From Silvanigrella paludirubra (GTDB taxonomy: Bacteria > Bdellovibrionota_B > Oligoflexia > Silvanigrellales > Silvanigrellaceae), in the NCBI RefSeq assembly GCF_009208775.1, contig NZ_WFLM01000002.1, forward strand, positions 124,001 through 188,000: DNA of 64,000 bases, in the 5' to 3' direction. Within the stretch, counting starts at the first letter, position 1. Each line of letters starts with the position of its first letter. The notes beneath the pieces are model-generated. The model ran no database searches and was not told where the DNA came from. It was given only the letters and a program-made list of their open reading frames with translations. Positions 37,759 to 47,364 of the stretch are shown piece by piece. A program made the position numbers and the translations under genes.

Positions 37759-37793
37759 ATGGATAAAAAACCAAAATATGGCTATTTATCCAT
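37759..37793. repeat. inverted repeat in the argH upstream region
   Basis: ATGGATAAA (37759-37767) and TTTATCCAT (37785-37793), 17-nt loop. Between 37619 and 37972 no gene is seen. This repeat and the promoter-like symmetry at 37920 are the only structure I find there. Confidence 0.4.
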
Positions 37794-37919
37794 TACCCTC
37801 TTTTTATAGCGAATGCAAGAAAATTTAAACAATCTAAAATTTTTTGTTTGAATTGATCGTTTATGACAATTTAAACCTTCGAATATTATTTTAATTTCAT
37901 TATAACTTAATCATATCTT

Positions 37920-37947
37920 AACAATATAATTAATATAATATATTGTT
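37920..37947 (+). promoter_or_regulatory. inverted repeat over a promoter-like region
   Basis: AACAATATA (37920-37928) and TATATTGTT (37939-37947) are exact reverse complements and overlap a TATAAT at 37925-37930. They lie ~26 nt upstream of the ATG at 37973, a position where an operator would block transcription. In such AT-rich DNA, chance symmetry is possible. Confidence 0.4.
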
Positions 37948-37972
37948 ATTAAACTATACTAAAGGGTATATT

Positions 37973-39304
37973 ATGAATGATATCTATACAGACTTTATTA
38001 TAGATTATGCTAAAAATAAAGATAATTATGGAAAATATAAAATTATAATATATGAACTTCAGTCACTTTCTTGTTCTGATTTAGGAAGCTTTCATAATTT
38101 TGTAGACTCAACTGCGATTGAATTACTTTATCAAAATAATTCAGCTTTACGTCTTGCAGATTGCCCAAAAAATTTTGAATATAATGGTTCTATAAAATAT
38201 AGAAATTTTTTAAATTCTATTGATTTAAATTTTTTATTTAAAAATAAAGATAAACTTGAAGAAAAACATATAAAATATATTAAATATCTAATTGCAGATA
38301 ATAAAAGAAAAAAAGATCTCATTCCGTTAGGAATTAATGGAATTTATGAATCAGATTCATTTATTTGCTCTATTTTAGAATCTAAAATTAAACAAAGATT
38401 AATTTTAAATACAGATAAAGAATTACAAAACTATATACCAAATGTTTATTTATTTCATAAAGACGAATTAAGTGAAAATAATATTAAAAATTTAGAAAAT
38501 AGAATTAGATCACATTTTGGTAATTATACTGAAATTATTATAAAGCAAGAAGGTAATAGAGGAAGCGGCAATCATTTTATTACACTTTATCCCAATGCTA
38601 AAATATTTAATGAAGATATGATAAAATCTTTAATTCATAAATCATATCTTGATTCTGGTTTAATAATGATAGAAGAAATCTCTAAGATAGCAACTCTTTC
38701 TAAAAATAATAAAAATTACGCAAGTACATATAGAGCAGCGGCAGTATATCATAAAAATAATTTTTTTAATGCAATTAATATATTCCGCGAGAAAAGCCCT
38801 AAAAATGAACTTGATTCCCACAAATCAAATACAATTGACATATTTTCACTAAAAAATCCTATTAGTATATTAAGAAAACCAAATGAAAAAAATATAGAAA
38901 ATATTATAAATGACTTAAATAGTGAAAAAAAATATAATTATTATGAATCAGAAATAGAAAAAGACAAAGCTTATAGAAATTTAAACTTAATGAAATGCAA
39001 ACCTGAGCTTTATAATATTTTCAAAAAAATAGGTGATTATTTAATTTATATTCATAATGATAAAATTATCAATGATATTTATAATAAATATTTAAAGAAC
39101 AATGAAATCCAAATAGGGAAAATATTCTTTTCTAGTGAATTAGCAAAAACATCTTGTTTAAATATTCTCAATAGTTTGATTTTAGATAGAAAAAAATTCG
39201 TTTATGCTGAGTTTCAAAGAACAAATAAAATACAATCCCTTATTAATAAAAACAACTTCTCGTTTTCTAATTATTTATTTTATAGTAAATTGAAAATTCA
39301 TTAA
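37973..39304 (+). CDS. unknown protein with ATP-grasp-like core
   Basis: The ATG at 37973 follows AAAGGG by 6 nt; an in-frame ATG at 37943 has no site. The 443 residues are AT-biased (many Lys, Asn, Ile). Around residue 190 a strand I-I-I-K-Q-E-G-N-R-G-S-G-N-H-F resembles the ATP-grasp lysine and glycine-rich loop. It is followed by L-I-M-I-E-E-I-S (~residue 236) and a T-Y-R-A-A-A-V-Y strand (~252), in the order of glutathione-synthetase-like ligases. This is a structural guess, not a confirmed family. If right it would ligate an amino acid or peptide. It converges on a POT-like transporter gene. Confidence 0.45.
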   Translation: MNDIYTDFIIDYAKNKDNYGKYKIIIYELQSLSCSDLGSFHNFVDSTAIELLYQNNSALRLADCPKNFEYNGSIKYRNFLNSIDLNFLFKNKDKLEEKHIKYIKYLIADNKRKKDLIPLGINGIYESDSFICSILESKIKQRLILNTDKELQNYIPNVYLFHKDELSENNIKNLENRIRSHFGNYTEIIIKQEGNRGSGNHFITLYPNAKIFNEDMIKSLIHKSYLDSGLIMIEEISKIATLSKNNKNYASTYRAAAVYHKNNFFNAINIFREKSPKNELDSHKSNTIDIFSLKNPISILRKPNEKNIENIINDLNSEKKYNYYESEIEKDKAYRNLNLMKCKPELYNIFKKIGDYLIYIHNDKIINDIYNKYLKNNEIQIGKIFFSSELAKTSCLNILNSLILDRKKFVYAEFQRTNKIQSLINKNNFSFSNYLFYSKLKIH

Positions 39305-39305
39305 T

Positions 39306-40475
39306 TTATTCTTTAACTTTATATACATATCTAACAAAAGCTGCTGTAATCATAATAATTAACAATGCTAAAATTAAAATCAATTTACTACCTGTAATAG
39401 AAGATAGCGGAAGTATATTTTTCACTAAAATAGTTGATAAACTGAAAAGAAAAAAAGCTAACGATTGCATTGTTGCCTGAGCACCGGTTGGTGAATATTT
39501 AGCTATGATGGAAAGCACGATTGGGAAAATAAAAAAGTTTTGCAACATATCAAATGATGAAAATATTCCTGGAAGAATAGGAGAAATATCACCTAAATTT
39601 CTAATAAAAAGATTAACCATTAAAAAAATGATAAAAAAGGAGCTGATCAAAATTACATATAACATTTTGATGTTTGTTTTTAAAAACTTTAAACACACAA
39701 ATAAAAGAAATAAAATAGAAAATAAAGATGTTAACCAAAATGATAACGTGTTTGGAAAGGAAAATATTTTAGAGGAAATGGTAGTTGAAGCTCCAATGAA
39801 AAGACAAAATAACATAGCTCCAGCAAGAAAATAAGAGGTTTTTTTAGTTATTTTTTCACTTCTCTCATTATGATCATTTAATTTTATATTTTTATTTAAG
39901 TAATAAATTATAAATGTAAACAAAAGCATACAAAAAAAAGAAATTACAAAAAACGGCATATAAGTAAAATATTTATTTATTAATTTCGCCGAAAAATACG
40001 CTGAGCCCATTGAAGCTGCACTTACTGAAATAACATATAAAATATAGCCTAAATCATGAGATATAGATGAAAAATTTGATAACTTTCCGACTAATACGCT
40101 TATACTTGGTTTTATAAATGCAGAACCAACAACTATCATAATTAAAGCGCCAACAATAAAATAAACGGATAAATATCCAGACAAAAAAGCAAATAAATAC
40201 CCTACTGATAAAGCGATTCCACCATAAATTGCAGCTTTAAAATACCCTAAATATTTATCTATCATAGGCGCCATAATTAAAGGGAAAACAAGAATGCCAA
40301 AAGAAAAATATCCTCCTATATTCATGGCACTTTCCTGAGAAAATTCCAGACCTCCATTTTCAATATTTGTCATCATATAAAATATAAGAACAAATGAAAC
40401 GAAAAAATATGAGAATCGTTCGATAGATTCTGCAAGAAGTAACAAAAAAAATGAGAAATATTTATTTTGTATCAT
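39306..40475 (-). CDS. POT/PTR-like MFS transporter
   Basis: A 389-residue, 10-12 helix membrane protein. The start, A-E-S-I-E-R-F-S-Y-F, and the loop V-G-S-A-F-I-K-P-S-I-S-V-L-V-G-K-L resemble the E-R-F-S-Y-Y-G and G-x-G-x-F-K-P-N-I-S signatures of proton-dependent oligopeptide transporters, but the protein is about 80 residues shorter than usual and otherwise divergent. Its ATG overlaps the rsh stop codon in an ATGA arrangement, so translation is coupled. The substrate is not deducible; di/tripeptides or amino acid conjugates are likely for the family. Confidence 0.65.
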   Translation of the reverse strand: MIQNKYFSFFLLLLAESIERFSYFFVSFVLIFYMMTNIENGGLEFSQESAMNIGGYFSFGILVFPLIMAPMIDKYLGYFKAAIYGGIALSVGYLFAFLSGYLSVYFIVGALIMIVVGSAFIKPSISVLVGKLSNFSSISHDLGYILYVISVSAASMGSAYFSAKLINKYFTYMPFFVISFFCMLLFTFIIYYLNKNIKLNDHNERSEKITKKTSYFLAGAMLFCLFIGASTTISSKIFSFPNTLSFWLTSLFSILFLLFVCLKFLKTNIKMLYVILISSFFIIFLMVNLFIRNLGDISPILPGIFSSFDMLQNFFIFPIVLSIIAKYSPTGAQATMQSLAFFLFSLSTILVKNILPLSSITGSKLILILALLIIMITAAFVRYVYKVKE

Positions 40476-42793
40476 CCCATTGTTCTTTCTACATAAATAA
40501 CACCATCTACAGCTTCAATTTTTTGATGAATATCTTTTAACTGATGAATATCTGTTAATTCAAGTTTTAAAAGAATAACGGCTCTTTTTTGAGGGTTTGT
40601 AAAACATTCCATACCTGCAATATTAATTTGCGAAGATGAAACCATTTTAGTAATGGCAGCTAGAATTCCAGGTTTATCATGTGCTGTTATCCTTACTCTC
40701 ACATTATGAACTGTAGAAGAAATAATATTCCAAGAACAATCAACACGTCTTGCAGGGTCATTTGATAATGCCCACTGACAACTAGCAGCGTGAACGGTAA
40801 CACCTCGGCTACGAGAAACAAAACCTACGATAGGTTGGCCTGGTAAAGGTTCACAACAACGAGCCATACGCACTACAATTCCTGTCATGCCCTGAACACG
40901 AACGGCATCTTCACCGCCTGCTCTATTTTTACCCTGTCTTTGTTTTAAGGCTTCTTGAACCGTTCTAATTTCTTGAAACTCTTGTTGCATTGTTTTTTGA
41001 GGTTCTGCAGACGTTGCTGTCTCAACCACTTTTGGAATTTGCAATACAGACAATAATTTTTGAACAGCTGATTTTGCATCTATTTTACCATAGCCAATTT
41101 GCAAAATAAAATCTTCGTAACCACCGACGCTAAAGTATCTATGAATTTCCTGAAAAACCCCAATTTTTTGAAGTTTTTCAAAACTAGAAGAGCTTTTTGA
41201 TAGTTCTTCTTCCAATAAATTTTGTCCAATTTGTTTTGAATTTGTTCTTTCTTCGCTGCGTAGCCAAGCTCTAATTTTATTTCTAGCTTTTGTTGTTGTA
41301 GTAAAGTTTAACCAATCTTTGGTCGCTCTTACTTTATTTCCAACCAACAGTTCAATTACATCACCACTATGCAGACGGGTTCTTAATGTAGCAATTCGGC
41401 CATTAATTTTTGCGCCTGTGGTTTTTAAACCTAAATCTGTATGAATGGCAAAAGCAAAATCAAGGCAAGTAGACCCTTTGCGTAATTCAAAAACATCACC
41501 TTTTGGAGAAAAGACGTAAACTTCTTCATCAAAAAGATCGACTTTAACCGCTTCAAGAAACTCATCCGGATCTGAAAGTTCTTTTTGATGTCTTACAATT
41601 TGTTTTAACCATTTAAATTTTTCAAAATCAGCGGGATTTAACTGTGTATTGTTTGGATCTTTTCTTTTTTCTTTATATGCCCAGTGTGCTGCGATCCCGT
41701 TTTCTGCAATATGATGCATTTGAGCTGTTCTTATTTGAACCTCAAGCAACTCACCTTTGGCAGCAACAATGGTTGTATGTAAACTTTGGTACAAATTGGC
41801 TTTTGGCATAGCGATAAAGTCTTTAAATCGCCCTGGCACAGGTCGGTAGATATTATGAATAATTCCTAATGTTTCATAACATTCATTTGGAGTATTTACG
41901 ATAACACGTAAGGCAAATAGATCGTAAATATCTTCAAATTCAATTTGCTTGTCTGACATTTTTCTATAAATTGAATAAAAATGTTTTGCTCGCCCATATA
42001 CTTTTGCATTAATATTTGCTTCTTTTAATCTTGAATCAAGATGTTCTCTTGCTTGCTCAATTATTTTATCACGTTCCGTCTTTTTTTGGGCAACTCTAGC
42101 AATTAGGCTGTAATAAACCGATGGTTTTAGCTCTCTTAAACAAAGATCTTCTAACTCTGCTTTTATTTTGTACATACCGAGGCGCCCCGCTAATGGGGCG
42201 TATATTTCAAGAGTTTCCTCAGCAATACGCTGTCTTTTTTCTAAATTTAATGCCCTTAATGTTCTCATATTATGAGTACGATCAGCAAGTTTTACGATAA
42301 TAACTCTTATGTCCCTAGACATAGCAACTATCATCTTTCTAAAATTTTCTGCCATTTTTTCTTGTGAAGAACGAAATTGGACTTTTGCTAACTTAGTTAA
42401 ACCTTCCACTAAGGCGGCAACAGGCTCACCAAACTCTTTTGAAACCTCTTCAACAGAAACGTGAGTATCTTCAACAACATCATGTAATATGGCGGCAATT
42501 AAAGAGGTTTCATCCATTTTAAATTCAGCTAAAATTTCGGCAACTGCTAATGGATGAATAATATAAGGTTCACCACTTTTTCGTCTTTGGCCTGCATGCA
42601 GATTATGGGCAAAACGAAACGCTTTAAATAAAGTTGTTTCCAAAGAGAAATCTAAATATTGCAGACATTTTTCTTTCAAAGAAAGATAGGCATCATTCGC
42701 AATTTTTTCTATATCTTCAGTGGGAGTATTAGAAGATTGAGACGGCGCTTCTTCCTCATTTGGAAGAGATGTTTTAATATTATCAGATCCCAT
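40472..42793 (-). CDS. rsh: bifunctional (p)ppGpp synthetase/hydrolase
   Basis: A 773-residue long RelA/SpoT homologue, the stringent response enzyme. The HD hydrolase domain is intact (A-G-Q-R-R-K-S-G-E-P-Y-I-I-H-P and I-L-H-D-V-V-E-D-T). The synthetase domain has the R-A-K-H-F-Y-S-I-Y-R-K-M and E-D-I-Y-D-L-F-A-L-R-V-I-V motifs. The TGS domain starts at V-Y-V-F-S-P-K-G and a C-terminal ACT domain includes A-H-D-K-P-G-I-L. Both activities should therefore be present. It is the first gene of a pair with the POT-like transporter. Confidence 0.95.
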   Translation of the reverse strand: MGSDNIKTSLPNEEEAPSQSSNTPTEDIEKIANDAYLSLKEKCLQYLDFSLETTLFKAFRFAHNLHAGQRRKSGEPYIIHPLAVAEILAEFKMDETSLIAAILHDVVEDTHVSVEEVSKEFGEPVAALVEGLTKLAKVQFRSSQEKMAENFRKMIVAMSRDIRVIIVKLADRTHNMRTLRALNLEKRQRIAEETLEIYAPLAGRLGMYKIKAELEDLCLRELKPSVYYSLIARVAQKKTERDKIIEQAREHLDSRLKEANINAKVYGRAKHFYSIYRKMSDKQIEFEDIYDLFALRVIVNTPNECYETLGIIHNIYRPVPGRFKDFIAMPKANLYQSLHTTIVAAKGELLEVQIRTAQMHHIAENGIAAHWAYKEKRKDPNNTQLNPADFEKFKWLKQIVRHQKELSDPDEFLEAVKVDLFDEEVYVFSPKGDVFELRKGSTCLDFAFAIHTDLGLKTTGAKINGRIATLRTRLHSGDVIELLVGNKVRATKDWLNFTTTTKARNKIRAWLRSEERTNSKQIGQNLLEEELSKSSSSFEKLQKIGVFQEIHRYFSVGGYEDFILQIGYGKIDAKSAVQKLLSVLQIPKVVETATSAEPQKTMQQEFQEIRTVQEALKQRQGKNRAGGEDAVRVQGMTGIVVRMARCCEPLPGQPIVGFVSRSRGVTVHAASCQWALSNDPARRVDCSWNIISSTVHNVRVRITAHDKPGILAAITKMVSSSQINIAGMECFTNPQKRAVILLKLELTDIHQLKDIHQKIEAVDGVIYVERTMG

Positions 42794-42896
42794 TCAGGAA
42801 TAACTCCCTTTGTGCTAAGAATTCGGAGAAGATGCAATAATTTGCATTATAGATTTTGCACAAAGACAAGTATTTTGTAAAGATAAGGAGAAGTTT

Positions 42897-43361
42897 TTGA
42901 TATCTAATTTTATTTTTCATTTTGTTTTTGCTGTATTTACGATATGGGCTTGCGTTGCGTGGTTTATTCAAAATAATAGATCCTCTTCAATAAGAAACGC
43001 TTTAGTTCCTTTATTAAGCCTTAATAAAATTGAATTCCCAAAACATCGAAGCATATTTATTAGAGGAGTTAAATCATTAGAAGAAGAATTATCAATTAAA
43101 ATTCAAACAAAAGTCAAAATAAATTGCAAAATAAAAGAAAACAGTATTTATAACCCCAATATATTTAGAGCATTCTGTTTGTTTTTTAATAATAATATCA
43201 TTGATAATGAAAAAAACATTTTATTTGAAAATAATTATTTAACTTTATCTGAGCTTGTTATAAATATAAAAAAACGAACTAAAGTTAAAAATTTAAATTT
43301 TATACTTAATCAAACAATAGAAAAAAATTATTACTGGCTCGCGGAGATTGATAATGTTTAA
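42897..43361 (+). CDS. membrane-anchored protein, unknown function
   Basis: Translation starts at TTG 42897, supported by AAGGAG 6 nt upstream; no ATG fits. The 154-residue product has one N-terminal transmembrane helix (F-I-F-H-F-V-F-A-V-F-T-I-W-A-C-V-A-W-F) and a basic cytoplasmic or periplasmic domain that I do not recognise. It overlaps the next gene by 8 nt, so the two are probably co-translated, and it is divergent from rsh. Confidence 0.6.
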   Translation: MISNFIFHFVFAVFTIWACVAWFIQNNRSSSIRNALVPLLSLNKIEFPKHRSIFIRGVKSLEEELSIKIQTKVKINCKIKENSIYNPNIFRAFCLFFNNNIIDNEKNILFENNYLTLSELVINIKKRTKVKNLNFILNQTIEKNYYWLAEIDNV

Positions 43362-44301
43362 ATTCTTATATTGCCTATTAATAGGTATGTTTCAAACTTT
43401 TATTTTTGCAAATCAAATCGAAAAATTAACAACACAAAAAGATTCTAAAACTGAAGAAGATTCTCCAAGTATTGTGAAAGATTTTTGTGAAAAATATGAC
43501 AATCAAAAAGATTTTTTTAATGACATGACAAAAGAAATATTAAGTAATGAAAAAAGAAGAGCAGAACTTGCTTCTGGTCTAGCTCGAAAAAAATATCCAA
43601 AATGTGAATTAGCAATAAAAGATTACTTGAAAAAAACTCTTTCAGAAAAAGAATATACTCCAAAACAAGGCGAACAAGCTTTTATTACATTGGGATTAAT
43701 TGCAAAAATTCCTGAAGCTAGCCAAGTTATTGAAAAAGAAATTGATAAAGGATATTTAAGTAGTTGGATTGATATTCTAAAAGAAACAAATGATGCAGGG
43801 TATATTCAATCTTTAAAAAGCTGGATTAAAAGAGTTGCTAAAGAAATAAGAGAAAAAGATAACACAAAAATATTAGATCCATCTTTATACGGAAAACCAT
43901 CTACCGATGGAAAAGAAATTAAATATCCCGATATGGTAAGAATTTGGACTCCTATATTGATGAATCGATTTTTAAATGAAATGATTGCTCGTAAAACAAA
44001 ATTAACAGAAAATGAGTTTAATGAATTAAATATTATTTATTCTTCTACTACAACTTCTTACAGAGAAACATTTGTAGAACAAATAACTAAAATTGTTGCC
44101 AATAATCCTAAAGATTGGTTATTAAGTTACAGAAAAGAAGAGCATTGGGTCCAATTTAGACTTTTTCCCATTATGCAAAGGCTCGGAAAAAAGGATGGGA
44201 ATATTAAACTAGAAATAATTTGGATTTCTAAATATCATAGCGATGGAAGAATTCGCACCTTAGCTTTAAATACTCTCGAAAAAATTGCAACTAAAAAATA
44301 A
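43354..44301 (+). CDS. secreted helical protein, unknown function
   Basis: ATG 43354 is preferred (GGAG 7 nt upstream); an in-frame TTG lies 6 nt before it. The 315-residue protein has a signal peptide (F-L-Y-C-L-L-I-G-M-F-Q-T-F-I-F-A-N) and then a charged, helix-rich sequence with repeated patterns such as A-I-K-D-Y-L and G-Y-I-Q-S-L-K, possibly HEAT-like helical pairs. No family is recognised. Its start overlaps the stop of the preceding membrane protein, suggesting the two act together at the envelope. Confidence 0.6.
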   Translation: MFKFLYCLLIGMFQTFIFANQIEKLTTQKDSKTEEDSPSIVKDFCEKYDNQKDFFNDMTKEILSNEKRRAELASGLARKKYPKCELAIKDYLKKTLSEKEYTPKQGEQAFITLGLIAKIPEASQVIEKEIDKGYLSSWIDILKETNDAGYIQSLKSWIKRVAKEIREKDNTKILDPSLYGKPSTDGKEIKYPDMVRIWTPILMNRFLNEMIARKTKLTENEFNELNIIYSSTTTSYRETFVEQITKIVANNPKDWLLSYRKEEHWVQFRLFPIMQRLGKKDGNIKLEIIWISKYHSDGRIRTLALNTLEKIATKK

Positions 44302-44321
44302 AGTTACTTTATAAAGTAACT
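44302..44321. terminator. perfect 20-bp palindrome between converging genes
   Basis: AGTTACTTTATAAAGTAACT is fully self-complementary and lies between the plus-strand gene ending at 44301 and kdsD, whose stop codon it covers. A bidirectional terminator role is likely from position, though T-runs are short. Confidence 0.5.
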
Positions 44322-45322
44322 CCTGCAGCAACAAAATCAAGCATACGAACAAGGCCTACAGCATTTCCATTATTATCTACTACTGGCATTAGATTAAATG
44401 GTGGATTTTTAGAACACATTATTTTTAAAACATCGATAGCTAGCAAACCTGGCTGAATTACGGAAGGATTTTTATTCATAAATTCCGATGCTTTTAAATC
44501 AAAAACATGAGCTCCATGTTTTTCCATTGCCTTTCTAAGATCTTTTTCTGAAATAAGACCTAAGAATTTTTTATTTTCAACCACCAAAACAGCTGCTTTA
44601 GAATATTTTGTAAATACAGAAATCACCGATTTAAAAAGATCGTCTTTTCCAACTAAGGGCAATTCATCTCCTTGAACCATAAGATTATCTGCTTTTAAAA
44701 ATATTCTTTTTCCAATCGCTCCACCAGGATGATTTTTTGCATATTCTTCAATTGGATAATTACGAATTTCTACTGAAGCAGCAACAAAAAGCTGGCATAA
44801 AGCAAGAGAAGTAACAGTACTTGTTACGGGAGCTTGACTCAATGGACACATTTCTTCAAAAGGAGGAATAAGTAACACATGATTTGCTGATTTTGCTAAA
44901 GGAGAATCTTCTTTTGAGGTTAAAACAAATATTTTAACATTTCGTTCTTGTAGACCAGGTAAAAGCTGTAAAAGTTCGCTACTTTTTCCATTGTTAGATA
45001 TTAAAATAACAGTATCTTCTTTTCCAACAACACCTAGATCACCATGAAAAGCTTCTGTTGGATGAACAAAGCGCGCAACAATTCCTACACTTACAAGCAT
45101 AGAAACGGCAAGTTGAGCAACTTGAGCTGATTTTCCCACAGCAATAAAAAAAACTTGTTTTAATGAACTATTTGCTCTTGCACAGGCAACAAGCTCATTT
45201 GTTATTAATAAAAAACTTTTTTGAAATTGAGCATTATTTTTTAAAGTATGATTATACCATAATAAAGCTTGAGAAAAATGATCGGTTCTTTTTATTGCAC
45301 TCTCAATCACAGAATTTATCAT
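44309..45322 (-). CDS. kdsD: D-arabinose-5-phosphate isomerase
   Basis: KpsF/GutQ family. The SIS domain (V-I-L-I-S-N-N-G-K-S-S-E-L, P-T-E-A-F-H-G-D-L-G and T-S-L-A-L-C) spans residues ~30-190 and two CBS domains follow to 337. It makes arabinose-5-P for Kdo, supporting an LPS-bearing envelope. It is last in the minus-strand run gpmI-mazG-sseB-kdsD. Other Kdo genes are not nearby. Confidence 0.92.
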   Translation of the reverse strand: MINSVIESAIKRTDHFSQALLWYNHTLKNNAQFQKSFLLITNELVACARANSSLKQVFFIAVGKSAQVAQLAVSMLVSVGIVARFVHPTEAFHGDLGVVGKEDTVILISNNGKSSELLQLLPGLQERNVKIFVLTSKEDSPLAKSANHVLLIPPFEEMCPLSQAPVTSTVTSLALCQLFVAASVEIRNYPIEEYAKNHPGGAIGKRIFLKADNLMVQGDELPLVGKDDLFKSVISVFTKYSKAAVLVVENKKFLGLISEKDLRKAMEKHGAHVFDLKASEFMNKNPSVIQPGLLAIDVLKIMCSKNPPFNLMPVVDNNGNAVGLVRMLDFVAAGVTL

Positions 45323-45352
45323 AAATAAACAAACCTCAAAATAATAAAATCA

Positions 45353-46357
45353 TTAGTCTTTAATTGAATTATCAACAGCAGGAATTTGAGGTGGATTTTT
45401 GTCTAATAAGATAAAATTATTTTGGTGCATGGCAACCCAAAAGGAAGGATCAGGCATTACACCTACTTCAAACTGAGTTTCAATAAAATATTCATTATCT
45501 TTGCGCATAGAATCGCGGACGCTTAAGCAAAAACTTTGCACTTGTTCTTGATTTTCTTCTAAACCAACAACTCTTAAAAATACAGTGCGCAACCAACCTG
45601 AATCTTGTGGGGCATTTGGAGGAAGAATAGCTCCTAATGCAGCAGCTTCGATATTTTCAAATTCTGCTAATATTTTTAAAGCATGTTGTTTTTGGACATC
45701 ATTAAACGCATCTGGTGGAAAAGCGATTTGCATTCCTTCAGATGGGGCTTGAGCAGAGCTAGCCTGTTCATTAGAAACGTTTACCTGAACAGGGCTTCTT
45801 TGGGTTTGAGGAACAATTCCCATAGCAAGCTGTTTATATTCAACTTTATTTAGAACAACAAATGGGGCACTTCCAGGGTTCACAACAATCACTTCGGCAG
45901 GACTTGGTTCTAATAATTTAAAAACATCTTGTCCACGTATGGAAACATATTGTCCCCCTTCTGCACGCCATCTACGAGCAGCCGCAGCACTTGTAAAAGC
46001 GGCTGAAAATTGAACACCTTGCGAATTTGATAAAATAGCGACATTCACACTTGGATTTTCTGCAGCAACAGTAGCTTCGTTTACAGCTGCACTTGGAGCA
46101 CCCGTATCTGCAAGAGCTAATAAAAGATCAGAGAATAAAAGTTCTTGGTATACTTTTGCTCTTGTTTCTGGCGTGTCATTCCTTGCATTTTCTACTAGTG
46201 CGTTTTCCAAATGCAAAGCAGGAGTTGGTTCATTTTGTTGCTGAGCTGAATCAGAAGCCTGGGTTTCTTCAATTGTATCTGTTTGATTTCCATTTAAAGT
46301 TGGATTTTCAAACTTTTTACTTTGATCTTTTTTTCCAAATAAATTTTTTAACACCAT
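45353..46357 (-). CDS. sseB: SseB-family protein
   Basis: A 334-residue protein with an N-terminal SseB domain (F-S-A-A-F-T-S-A-A-A-A-R-R-W, V-I-V-N-P-G-S-A-P-F-V-V-L) and a C-terminal SseB_C-like region (I-E-A-A-A-L-G-A-I-L-P and V-R-D-S-M-R). The first 60 residues are a Gln/Asn/Thr-rich linker. SseB proteins are linked to serine sensitivity in E. coli but have no defined biochemical role. AAGGAAG precedes the ATG; kdsD follows after 30 nt. Confidence 0.78.
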   Translation of the reverse strand: MVLKNLFGKKDQSKKFENPTLNGNQTDTIEETQASDSAQQQNEPTPALHLENALVENARNDTPETRAKVYQELLFSDLLLALADTGAPSAAVNEATVAAENPSVNVAILSNSQGVQFSAAFTSAAAARRWRAEGGQYVSIRGQDVFKLLEPSPAEVIVVNPGSAPFVVLNKVEYKQLAMGIVPQTQRSPVQVNVSNEQASSAQAPSEGMQIAFPPDAFNDVQKQHALKILAEFENIEAAALGAILPPNAPQDSGWLRTVFLRVVGLEENQEQVQSFCLSVRDSMRKDNEYFIETQFEVGVMPDPSFWVAMHQNNFILLDKNPPQIPAVDNSIKD

Positions 46358-46409
46358 ATCATAGCTTCCTTTATAATTACGTCATACAACAGTTAGTAAA
46401 CATGCTACG

Positions 46410-46431
46410 CCTAGCCAAATTTGGCAAGGCT
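46410..46431 (-). repeat. inverted repeat between mazG and sseB
   Basis: GCCTAGCC/GGCAAGGC arms (one mismatch) around AAATTT, 22 bp in total. It is GC-rich for this genome, lies in the mazG-sseB gap and has no T-run. It may be an intercistronic RNA-stability hairpin or a weak attenuator. Confidence 0.4.
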
Positions 46432-46438
46432 TCTAAAT

Positions 46439-47349
46439 TCACCTATATCGCCTTTTTTTAGCTTGCTTCCAAAGATCATTCCACTGCTCAAGAGAGATAT
46501 TTTTTACTGAGGTTTCCGTTAATGGAGTTTCCATTTCTAGACAAATTCTCTCCATCTCTTTAAATCTATTGATAAATTTATCTATAGCAGCTCGAGCGAT
46601 AAGATCAAAGTCAAAATGTTTTGCCCCTTCATTTGTTTCTTTAAAAAACTGAACTACGTTACACAAAGCATAAACAACATCACCAATTTCATCTTCAATT
46701 TTTTCTATATTTTTCTCGTTTTGCTCAATCTCATATTGAAGTTCTTTCACTTCAGAAATAACATCTTGAAACACTTCTTCTAAAGTATTCCAGCTAAATC
46801 CAACTTTTTTTGCTCTTTTTGAAACTTCTACTCCAAAGTTTAATGTTGGCAATGCTCTTTTTTTAAGAGCTTTTTTTAATAAAGAATCATTTTGTTTTGG
46901 GTTATCTATATTTTCTTTTTCTTTGATTTTATCCCATTGTTTTAACACGTCGTCTGTATTTTGAATTGTAGAATCATTTTTTTGAAATACATGAGGATGT
47001 CTTTGAATCATTTTTTTATTTATACTAGAAATAACATCATTTAAGCAAAATAAATTTTCATCATGAGCTACTTGTGCATTTAAATAAACTTGTAAAAGAA
47101 CATCACCTAATTCGCTATAATAATTTTTAATTTGTTTTTCAGAAGGAATAGCATCAAACGAATTTAAGGCATCAATTGCCTCATAAGATTCTTCAATCAA
47201 ATAACTTTTTAAAGAAGTTAATGTTTGCTCTTTGTCCCAAGGACATCCGTCTGGTGCTCTTAATTTGGCAATTGTATCTGCAAAATCTAAAGATAATTTA
47301 GCTAATTGATAACGTTTTGAGAAATTATTTTTTTGAAATACAACTTCAT
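46439..47349 (-). CDS. mazG: nucleoside triphosphate pyrophosphohydrolase MazG; 5' end frameshifted
   Basis: The gene encodes a two-domain MazG that hydrolyses NTPs. Its N-terminal signature (A-K-L-R-A-P-D-G-C-P-W-D-K-E-Q-T) and the E-E-S-Y-E / E-L-G-D metal motifs are present, but the frame containing the signature has no ATG, GTG or TTG upstream of it. An in-frame TTG at 47200 would cut the signature off. ATG 47349 reads M-K-L-Y-F-K-K and then would join the MazG frame if the A7 run (plus-strand T7, 47328-47334) had eight A. The coordinates assume that restored frame, giving about 303 residues. No good Shine-Dalgarno precedes it; it begins 15 nt after the gpmI stop. Confidence 0.8.
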
Positions 47350-47364
47350 TATTAGAATTTAAAT

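Noticed and set aside
47200-47202. TTG 47200 as the mazG start
   Set aside because: It would remove the conserved G-C-P-W-D-K-E-Q signature encoded just upstream.
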